From assembly GCF_000002235.5 (NCBI RefSeq), contig NW_022145597.1, positions 1,209,501-1,273,500 of the forward strand: a stretch of DNA of 64,000 nucleotides. Direction: 5' to 3'. The stretch is from Strongylocentrotus purpuratus (taxonomy: Eukaryota > Echinodermata > Echinoidea > Camarodonta > Strongylocentrotidae). Numbering within the stretch: position 1 is the stretch's first letter; every line of letters begins with the position of its first letter. The notes under the pieces are model-generated. The model did no database searches, was not told where the DNA came from, and saw only the letters and a list, made by a program, of their open reading frames with translations. Positions 51,611-62,938 of this stretch are shown here, piece by piece. Made by a program: the position numbers and the translations under genes.

Positions 51611-52907
51611 CCCTTTTCGTTCCCCCGGGTCATGAAAAGAAATCGCCGTCCCTGAACACAGGTAATAACAACTTCGAGTACACTAAAGTTATATGTTTCT
51701 AAAAATGCCCTTTTTAATACAACGTATGTACACAAAGCGATAGGTAAAACAAGTTAACGTAAGTATAATAATATCGAACAAATATATTTATATAATATGT
51801 AACAGCTCTTTAAACTTTGATGGGTAGTATAAATTGTAGTCGATTTCCCGGCATTGCCTTATTTTAAACAAGAAGAAGAAGAAAATAATGTAAAAGAAGA
51901 AGAAGGAGAAAAGGATAAGAGAGAGAACTAATTTCTTCAATATTCAGTTCAAATGGTCTAAGGCTATACTGTCAGAAGTTGTGTCAAGTTTCAACGTCGA
52001 TTTTTGATACGGTTTTTAAGTACATATTGGTCTAAAACGATAAATTGTAAAGTGGTGATTCGGAACCAACATAAATAAAGACAAGAGTAGTAATGGTGTA
52101 ATTGTAAATACTATTTTGCTTGGTCATTTTCATAATTGGTTCATTTGTAAACAGCAACAAACAATAAGCATTTTACACAACCAGTACAAAAAGTGAATAC
52201 ACTTTGTTTCGCTGAAACTCAAATCCAGTTAACCAAGCTTAATGTACATGTTATTTACAAGTCTATTTATTTACAGATTTCATTCATACAAGAAAATGTA
52301 TGATACGCATTCAGGTTTCTCAGTTATTTTACTACAATATACATTTCCTCCGTTTAAGACTGTTGAATACTACAAGGGAAACAACAAAACCTTGTAATCT
52401 CTCGCCAAGACTCTTCCTTTTTTCTTCTTCATACCCAAGGATCGCATGAAGTAGTGTCCAAGATTATTAAACCTACATGTAGCCTACATCTGTACAAAAT
52501 ACTGTTTGGTGTTTAAAAGCCTTTACAAATCAGTTTCGCACGAGCTCTAATTCGCAATTTCGAATATATACATTACATATAACTGAACAAGGATATGCTG
52601 AAATTAAAACAAATTTGAATCTGGAACTGAACAAATATGATTAGGGCATAATTATAATCTTCATTATATTGATTTTCATCGCATCACAATCTTTCGCCTT
52701 CTCTTTTTCCTTTTGTCATACAAAAAATGACTAACCACGGGGACTAATATGAAGTTATTCAAAGTCAACCTACACCTAAATAACGGGAAAATCCTGATAG
52801 TTAACGAAATGTTACATAAATATGTGGAAAAAGATAAATACAAAAAGAATAAAGCTCTTTTACCCGCTAAATAAAATGGGATAATGATGTTAGATAAATA
52901 TTGTTAA
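51611..52907. other. AT-rich stretch downstream of the ectodysplasin-like gene, possibly including its 3' UTR
   Basis: No coding segment is recognised. On the minus strand this lies 3' of the ectodysplasin-like stop codon; a minus-strand AATAAA (plus ttatt at about 52,264-52,270) could serve as poly(A) signal. The extent of the 3' UTR cannot be fixed from sequence. Confidence 0.35.
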
Positions 52908-53099
52908 CAGTGGCGGGTCCAGGATTCGTTGGTTGGGTGGGAGGGGGGGGGGGGGGGTGAATACAGCACGCGAGAGGGCACACAAATCTGAGTCCGTAAC
53001 AAACAAACAACAACAAATATCGTCGGCACGTTTGATGTGTTGTGGGCGGGGGGAGGGGGGGGGGGGCACGTGCCCCAGATGCCCCTGGATCTGTCGCTG
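52908..53099. mobile_element. 'CAGTGGCGGGTCCAG' G/C-run element just 3' of the ectodysplasin-like stop
   Basis: A 192 bp element with ends cagtggcgggtccagg and cctggatctgtcgctg and two G runs inside. It lies 35 bp beyond the stop codon, so it is probably inside the 3' UTR of the ectodysplasin-like transcript. Confidence 0.65.
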
Positions 53100-53133
53100 G
53101 TTTCTGGCCCGTTCTGTATTCCGAATGAACATG

Positions 53134-53285
53134 CTACGTTAGCTTGATGAAACCGAAGTATGTCGAGTCGGGACGCATGTCCACTGTTCGTGAGGGGTAT
53201 GACGAAACCACACCCACGTGATCACCTGCCTCCAAAAGCATCACGCCACTGGACTTGCACGATCCGAATCTAAAATGAGAAGGAG

Positions 53286-53352
<67 letters not shown>

Positions 53353-56300
53353 GAGGAGGAGGGGGGGGGGGTTAATATTTTGCTATAATTGAGATTATTC
53401 TTCAGGCCAATGTAAAAAAAATCCACAGGCCTACAAATTTCATATTATATTTTTTGAATTATTTTCAGCCATGAGCATTGCTCCTGATGGATTGGTGAAT
53501 GATTAAAAAGGAAAATATGACTTCGTTTTAATATGAAATATTCCGTTATTCCCACAATCTTGCTCAATCACATTTATCATATGCATAATTTGATTATTAG
53601 AAGAAAAAAAATCATCTTTAAAGATAGAGATAAAAATCAATTAAATACACTGCCGCTCATAAAGGTGGATTTTTTTTTTTTATCCCAATTTATGGAAATA
53701 TTTTAAAAATAATTTTAAAATAATAGATCTAGATAATAGTATATATTCTCAGATTTTATTGAATAATAAATTGCCAATGTATGTTTTGCGTGACTGCTAA
53801 AGCATGTGTATGCTGTGAGGCCCCAAGATCAAAACCGTGTCGATCTGCTATATTAGTGCCCTTTTGTGGGGCATTAATCCTCATTACTTTCATTTATGAC
53901 TTGAGGGCGTAGGTCCCCTATTTAATAAGCATAGTAGCATACACATGCTTTAGCAGTCCCGCAAAACACACATTGGCAATTTATTATTTAATAAATCTGA
54001 GAATGTATACTATTATCTAGATCTATTATTTGTAAATAATTTTTAAAATAATTCCATAAATTGGGGTAAAACTAAAATATTCCACCTTTATGAGCGACAG
54101 TGTAGGTTTACATTTTTTTTTTAAAATAAACAAACACACATTCGCACAATATATTAAACTACAGAGGTTGATTTTAACAGAAAGCTGATATATCATTTCA
54201 CCATTGATACTTTAAAACTATATTAATAGGTCTAAATGAATTTACTAAATTATACTTAGCCTATCTAGATTGATAAGAGCGCTTGATACGAAAAACCGTC
54301 TCTAAGCGCTTAAATATATTATTACCCGGATGATCGGAATCATTCACACACAATGTGCACCATCTCCACTCCTTGGGGAGTATTCCCACCATTATGGTCA
54401 CCGTGAGGGCATATGACATTTACTAAACACAAATTATTTCGTAACTTTACCAGGTCCCCATTTCACTCCTGAAAATGAAGTGGCAATGGTAGATTAATGC
54501 ATTGCTAAATGACGTTAGTGCCGTATCGGCAATCAAAATCAAGACCATTTCTATTTCAAGTCAAGTGCTTTAATCATTCGAATACGACACCTCTACAATT
54601 TCTTACCTTGCAAAAGCAGAACCTCTTACACCCATGCATTTAAGGAAAGGGACACCGTTGATATTCGTTGAAGCACCGTAAAAAGCAGACTTATCGTAGA
54701 ACAGCACCTACAAACACATGAAAAATGTTTCATTGATATTCACTGGCGTACTGGGGGGGGGGGGGGGGCTAGGGGGCGCCAGCCCCCCCCCCCCCCCCAA
54801 AAAAAAAAAAAAAAAAAATAAAATTGAACCATGACTTATTTTCACAAGTGATGTATAAATGTTCGTGATATCACATGATTTTCAACAAAATGCTAGTTTC
54901 TCCATTATTTCTGGCAAACTGACCCATTCCCAAATAGCCAGGAAGAGCATATGTTTTGTTTATAGTCACTAAGGGCCTTAGAGTGGCCTCTAACAGTAAC
55001 ACTAATTCCTTTTCAGAAGCTACTGAGCAAAGCACTGCGGGGAGATAACATGCTACCCACCACTCGGGCTGAGCCCCGGCCCCCCCCCCCCCCACTCAGT
55101 GTTATTTAGGGTACGCATATGCTTGTTCCCTCTTTTTGAAAGCACCCCCTATCTGAGGACTACCAACATTTCTAAACCCCCCTTTCGCGGGCTTTTCGCA
55201 GACTTTTCCTGCCTTGAAGACCCCTTAAATCTGGAAAAATGCTCAATGTACCCCCCTAAATTCGGAATAATTTCTCAGGAGTCCAAAGAGATGAGAGAAA
55301 AAAAGAAGAAAATACACCCCTTTTTTTAAGGAAATCTCCGGGTGAAAAGTCAAATACACCTCTTTTTTTTTTACAATTCTCGGGCCGGACTCTGTCGCAC
55401 GAAAAGTACCCTTTACCGGAAATTTTGGTAACACGCATGCGGTCATTCCTACCCCGGAGTGGGGGGGGGGGGGGGGGGGGGGCGGGGGCTGAGCATGCAC
55501 AGATTTGCGAACGAGCGTTCCATACACATCATGTATCATGGGGGATATTGAATTCAGAGAAGATTAAGAGTAGAGAACGGTACAACGAATCGTCTTCTTT
55601 CTTTAATAACTTAAAGGTAAAGACCAGTAATGGTCATGCGATTGCATTGTGAAAGAAACGTTGTGGAATCGATCAGAAAAGGTTGATCATCTAGCATCTA
55701 GCATCTGCAAGGTTCTGGAATCATCAAAATGATAAGAAATTTGGCCCATTCTTCGTAAAGTTACAAGCACTATACACAGAAAGATGTATATGGGACTACC
55801 CTATCTCTCTCACCAGACCATGAGAGAAATAAATTTACCAAATATATGAATTAGTAGGCGGTTTTCCGGCAAATTTTTTATCATCATGTATTAGTCAAAA
55901 CATATTCTTTCACATGATTGGTAATGAGAGCTTCCATTTCATTTTTTGAAATTGGGGCGTTGCCAATACTGGTCTTTACCTTTAAGGAAATTGCAAAGCT
56001 TCAGCGCTTCGCACGGGAGGGGGGGGGGAACTAATTTCAAACTAGGATTAAGAGTCGAGAACGGTACAATGAATCGTCTTAATCTTTCTCTAATAATTAA
56101 TGAAACGCGAAAATGAATTCAGACAAGGATTAAGAGTAATAATTAAATGAAACGACAAAGCTTCCGCGCTTCGCGTGGGAGGGGGGGGGGGGGGACTGAT
56201 TTCAGAAAAAGACACAATAAAACGATTCGTCTTCTTTGTCTAATAATTTAATGAAACTTGAAAGCTTCTGCGTTTGGCGCGGGATGGGCGAAAATGATTT

Positions 56301-59300
56301 CAGACAAGGATTAATAGTAATAATTTATTGAAACGTCAAAGCTTCCGCGCTTTTCGTGTAAGGGGGGGGGGGGGAACGGAAATCAGACAAGGATTAAGAG
56401 TCGAGAACGGTTCAACGTACAATGAATCATCTTCTTTCTCTAGAAATTTATTGAAACGTCAAAGCTTCCACATTTCGCGCGGGCGGGGGAGGGGGACTGA
56501 ATTCAGACAAGGATTAAGAGTCGAGACCGGTACAATGAATCGTCTAATTCTTTCTATAATAGTTTAATGAAGTGTCAAGGCTTCCGCGCGTCGCGCGGAA
56601 GGGGGGGGGGGGGGGACTGAATTCAGACAAGAACACGATACTACGAATCGTCTTCTTTCTCTAATAATTTAATGAAACGTGAAAGCTTCAGCGCCTCGCG
56701 CGGGATGAGCGAAAATGAATTCAGACAAGGATTAAGAGTAATAATGTATTGAAACGTCAAAGCTTCCGCGCTAAGCGAGGGAGGGGGAATTGAATTCAGA
56801 CAAGGATTAAGAGTCGGGACCGGTACAATGAATCGTCTTGTTTCTCTAATAATTTAATGAAGTGTCAAAACTTCCGCGCTTCGCGCGGGAGGGGAAACAC
56901 TGAAAAATAACTTAGTTCCTGGCCCCGGGTTTATAGGGTTAAATTTGTAGACATTTGGACATTGGCATTTTTATATTTGTCCGTAATAATATTGATGGCT
57001 CGTTTTGTCGGTAATCGTCGGCCTCTACACCCCCCTCCCCCACTGAAAAAGATCTAGCAACGACCCCGATAACGACACAGTTTATACACTCGAGATGATT
57101 TTTGCAAGTACTACTGGTGAAGTACCGGACCACCGTCTTTGTGTATTGTGTGCGGCATCAAAGCAGAATTTATACAACGTGTCACGACGTGACAGATCCT
57201 TTTTCTCTAACTTCTAACCAATCAGAGGGCCTCTTTTTTCATGAAGTGCCGGTGGACATTAATGCGCCAAATGTGGTTCTCAAATTGCAAAATATCCTTA
57301 CTCTTGGAAGGGGTAGGAGAAAGCAATTTTACGTCATATTACTCCAGGAAGTGCCTGAAAATGCGTCTTATTTGGTTCTAAAATTGCAAATGCTTCTTAC
57401 TCTGAGAGGGGGACAGAACCCCCTCCCAGACCCACCCCCTAAAGCCTCGTTTTGTCGCTTCATCGTTTTACATATATTTCACCTCATGCCATTTTGTGCC
57501 CCCCCCCCCGTAAGAAATTCCTGGATCCGCCACTGATGCCCATACCCTTGAGCTTCGGGGGCTTCGCCCCTTGAACCCCGCCGGGGCTTTGTCTCTAGAC
57601 CCCACTTTGAGAAATGTTCAGCGGGGCCTGCATGTTAGAGTGGGGTGATTCGGATTTTTTTTTTGTCAGCCCCCCCAAACGTTTTTGCTCATTACGCCAC
57701 TGTTGATATTAGTAGTATAACAATATAAAGTAAACTCCAAATGACTATTAAAAAGGCGCAAAAGAAAAGTAAGAATATGCAAATATGCAAATCATATTAG
57801 ACAACTTAGAAAACTGATGTGGATCTACATTGAAAGCAATTTTTGAAAAGATAAGTATTTAGACCAGTTATATATCTTTACAGGGACTATACTGACATCC
57901 TATGTTGCAATAGATCATCCTATTTCTGGCATTCTTTTCAATTTTCGGCTAAGATGAGAATCATGAGATAATATGGTCTCTTCTTTAGGGAACGTACCGT
58001 GAATGTATTTCTTGTTCTTTTGTTTTTTGTTTTTTTTTATTATCTCAGCACTGGAAGCAATGGAAGCAGTACATACCAATTAAAAGAGAAGTGGAATTAA
58101 TTCTCAAAGTTTCTCCCCATGGTCAGCCTTGGCAAAGAGAGCGAATAGACTAGAAGACAACTAAAGGAAACCTATCAATATTATACTCACACTGCTGTAG
58201 ACATAGTAATGGCCACGAGAGAGTACCGTTACGTTGCCATCGCGACCGAGTGAAAACCCTCCTGTTGTCGTGCTAATAAACCAAGAGTTCAAGTGACCAT
58301 ACTCATCTGTAAAATGATAAAATGATTACGTTGTGATGGCATGTTATCGCTATAAAGTATGTACATGTATTTAATTTGTCAAGGCTCGTAAGGCATCAAG
58401 ATTTTGCTTATCTTGGAGATCCAGTTCTCGTTAAGATAATTAATTTTCTGCTAAGTATTATAATTTCAACGTAAACTGGATACTATACATGTATACATGT
58501 TGTTTATTCAGTTCAGAACGGAAGAGGCATACATGAAATGTTTTTTTAGATACAATTCGCTGCGGTGCAATAACAAAAGCGGATCCAATGTAGGTTTGTA
58601 AGTGATGGGGCGTTTTTTAATCCGACATTATTTTTGCGCAGGAAATTTCCGGAAATGTAAGATTCAAGAATCACACAGTGCTACCTAGGCTCTTTGATTG
58701 ACCGGGTTGGAAGGGGGGGGGGGTGGGGGTACCGCCCTCCCCCCTCTCCATTCCCTCAAGACTTGAATTAGCCTCAGGATTACATGAAAGGGCAAGTCCA
58801 CTCCACAAATGACTTACAATAGAAGCAATCAGAGAAACCAATCAAAAAAAGTTTGAGCATAATCGAATAAATAACAAGAAAGTTATGATTTTTTGAAAAA
58901 GTATGTAAAACCATGGAACAATGGAAATCACTACACAAATTGCCAATTTAGTTTGTGACTTCATGTCCTCACTATGTATCAATTGCTTTTATATATTTTA
59001 CTCCCATAAATTTCCCTTTTTACCCCAAAACTTGATTTCCCCATGCCTTTGTCAAGGTTATATGTTTTGTACTATATTGCGTGCATGACATTCCACAAAA
59101 TCTTTTATGAACTTTTATGAATATTTAATCAAATTTCACATTTTCATGATTTAACTGAAAATAATTACTCCATATTAGTGCATCCACACACACAAATATT
59201 CATCACACTAACGTGGATACTATTACTAGTGTGAAGAAATAAGATTCTTAGGGGAAAATAGGAAGTTTATATTATCAATATAAAGAAAACAGTTAGTGAA

Positions 59301-62300
59301 TAGTGAGGCAATGACGTCACAGACTCATGAGTGAGTTTGCAATTTGTCTTGTGATTTTCAGAGTTTTTCACGTCATCAAAAATTCATAACTTTCCTATTA
59401 GTTATCACATTTTGTTCAAACTTTTTTTGAATGGTTCGTCTGATTTTTCTGCTTCTATTGAAAGTAAGTTATTTTTGGAGTGTACTTGCCCTTAACGAAA
59501 CAATGAGGAATAGGCACCACGAGCATGACAAAGAAAGAGGGCAACATATACAGTTCCTCATTGTACCCTCAACAATTGCTGTGATAGACAAAGGAACATC
59601 CCTTCACTGCTATTATGTAAAAATGTGTAGAACAGGAGTCACATGCATATGTTCCTTTGTCTACCACAGCAATTGTTGAGGGTAGAATGAGGAACTGTGT
59701 ATTTTGTCCTCTTTCTTTGTCCGTCATGTTCATAGTGAGGCCCAATCCCGCCCCCCCCCCCCACTCAGTGTTATTTAGGGTACGCATATGCTCGTTCCCT
59801 CTTTTTGAAAGCACCCCCTATCTGAGGACTGCCAACATTTCCGAACCCCCCTTTCGCGGGCTTTTCGCGGGCTTTTCCTGCCTTGGAGACCCCCCTAAAT
59901 CAGGAAAAATGCTCAATGTACCCCCCTAAATTCGGAATAATTTCTCAGGAGTCCAAAGAGATGAGAGAAAAAAAGAAAAAACACCCCCTTTTTAAAGAAA
60001 TCTCCGGGTGAAAAGTCAAATACACCCATTTTTTTACAATTCTCGGGCCGGACTTTGTCGCACGAAAAGTACCCCTTTACCGGACATTTTGGCAACACGC
60101 ATGCGGTCATTTCGAAACCTGAGTGGGGGGGGGGGGGGGGGGCCGGGGGCCCAATACGATGATATTATCTACCTAGTCTTGTTAATCCTGAATAAAGATC
60201 TTCTGGCATTGCCTGAAGGTGTATAGCAGCCAAGGGAGAGGTAGAAGTACCAAGCTGAAAACAAATCAAACAAGAAATGATATTCTACATAATCATAAAA
60301 GAAGCAAATTTCCCCTTCTTATTTCTTATTAATTTGATTATTAGGTAAATATTTGCTAATGGATGAAAGAAAGCAAAATACGTAGGAGTGATATAACAAT
60401 AATATTATTAATGAGTGCTACTACTACTACTATTAATAATGATTAATCAATTCATATAGCACAACTACTATATTAATATAATCTTCTACGCTGTTTTGAA
60501 AACAAAACCTTATTTATAGTTACACAATACAAACAAAAAACAATCAAAATCTCCGGTATATAGTGCATCTTCAACAAAACTTCAAGGGCACAAGGGAAAG
60601 CACAATTTCCAAGAGTAACTTTTGTTTCTGTGTGAGTTTGCTTCAGAAGCAACTTGTCCTGCGTACTTCACATGTTATGTGATTTAAAAGATAATAATTC
60701 AGACAAATAATTTGGCCTTGACCATTCAATGCTTTATAATCTAGCAACAGTATTTTGAATCCGATTTTATGCCTTATCGGCAATGTAACAGGGGGGGGGG
60801 GGGTGATTCACTAACAGCTAAAATCGATCCCAAATGAGATTAAATTGCTCTTAGGAACGATATCGTTCCCAGTTAGTGAATCAACCCCCTGGTGTAATAT
60901 GGGGATGAGGAATATGAGGAATAAGACACAAGTCTTGCACATGCATTCTGAACACGCTGCAACTTTATTATTTGTAAATCTGGTGAGCTAAATAGTAGTA
61001 CATTACAATAATCGAGCCTACTGCTAGTAAATGCACAGGGAAGGCTTTCGGTGCTTTACCGGTCTAATTATCTGCAGATAAACGTAACACACAAGTCAGA
61101 TTTGCATGTGTATTTACTTTACAGTAAATACAAGTTCTGTTCATGTCTTTGTTATCTTTCTGATGATAGTGAGCTGGTAACCTCTAGAGCTATGATGATG
61201 TTTTACAAATGTCCATATACTGTCTTATTACACGTGTGTGCATAAATTACTTCTTAAACATGCATCAAATTGAGTGAAAATTTCAATACTCGATGCATAT
61301 ATGGGGTGTTTAAAAAAGGCTAAGCTCGACTTAAGTTGGACATGAACTATGGCAGGCCATTCATGTCACTGGTTGCTCTCCCCATTGGTCTCTTAATTAT
61401 GATCTTTAGGTAATATTTTTTCCTTCAATAATGAACAATCAAAAAATGTAATTCTGTAGATTTGTACGTCCCATGAGAAACCAATGCCAGGAATGGTTAG
61501 AGGAACTAGTGGCATGAACAGCCTGCCATAGTTCAAATCCAACTTCAGTCGATCTTAGCTTTTGTGAAACACCCCCTCTTTTCCTATTTCAACCTACCTG
61601 CGTTGAAGCCAATCCCGCAGTCATCGGAGTTCCTATGATAATATTTTTTAAAGTGAAAAATAAAAAAAGTTACATAATTTTTTCACTAATGTTATTAAAT
61701 AGTTTTGCGAAAGGTTTTTTTTATCAAGCAACTAGTTACAAGTCAACAATTAAATTCTTGGTAATGTAACAGATATTCATACAAATTGTTTTGTTATGAA
61801 GTATTAAACACATTGTACATTATATTAGATTAGAAACATATTTCGAATTCAGCCATGAGTATTATTACGCTTTTTTCCCCTTCAATTTGTTGGACCCTCC
61901 AACAGGCCATTTTATTGAAAATAAATCTCTGAATAACATATTTGAATACATGTACAAATGAATATCATATAATACTTAAGAATAAGATATACATAATGAG
62001 GATCTACCACAATATGTGATGACTGAAAGCATAGCATATTGATAATAATATTATTTTTTGTCTCAAACATAAAACAAATTAGATAAGTAAATAAATATAT
62101 AAGTAAACAAATAGAGAAATACATAAATAAAAGCAAACATAATGAATAAATACATTATGAAAAATAATAAATAAACAGATACAAAAACACACAAATAAGG
62201 ATATGAATAATAAGTGAATGAATAAATAAAAGAATAAATAAACACATGAACAAATAAAATAAATCAATCAAATGATAAAATAAAATGAGTTAATGAGACG

Positions 62301-62905
62301 ATATGAAAACCATGCCTCTAAAATACCTGGAGGTCCTTGTGGTCCGGGGGGTCCAGGAGGGCCTTCCACACCCTTCTGCCCTCTCATACCCTGGGGACCA
62401 GGTAGACCAGGGGGGCCTCCAATACCAGGCTGACCAGGGCTACCGGCCACGCCCTTAGGACCAGCTGGTCCTATATGGATAAAAAAGAATGACACAAAAG
62501 GATAAGAAAGAGCATTGAGCAGGAGCAGTATCTAAAATATCAAGAAAAAAAAAACATTCAGACAATTAATCGATCATCAAACAAACAAATCTATAAAACA
62601 AAGCAAATATAAACAAGTACAACAAAGCTCAAATGAACGTGAATAATTAGAAAAAGTATTCTAATACATGGATTGCAAATGAAATTGGACAGGGGTGTGA
62701 GAGACATAATTGATGGACAAAGACAAAATCAGATGATAAGTTGAGTATAGTATAGTATGGGAATGTAAAAACAAGTGATGGAAGTTGGAGAAAGAGGGAG
62801 GGGAGAATAAGATAGACATAAATATAAATAGATAGATTATGGAGAGAGATAGATAGAGATAAAGATAGATAGAGAGAGAAAGAGAGAGAGAGAGCGAGCG
62901 AGTGA

Positions 62906-62938
<33 letters not shown>

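Noticed and set aside
53134..60254. C1q-domain reading of the collagen-linked C-terminal domain
   Set aside because: The strand pattern HLQ, YFVYS-like, PFLKC and C-terminal FGFIKL matches TNF ligands of the EDA type better than C1q.
61912..62267. Hydrophobic reverse-strand frames resembling membrane proteins
   Set aside because: Translation of (AAAT)n low-complexity intron sequence (Tyr/Phe/Ile/Leu-rich).
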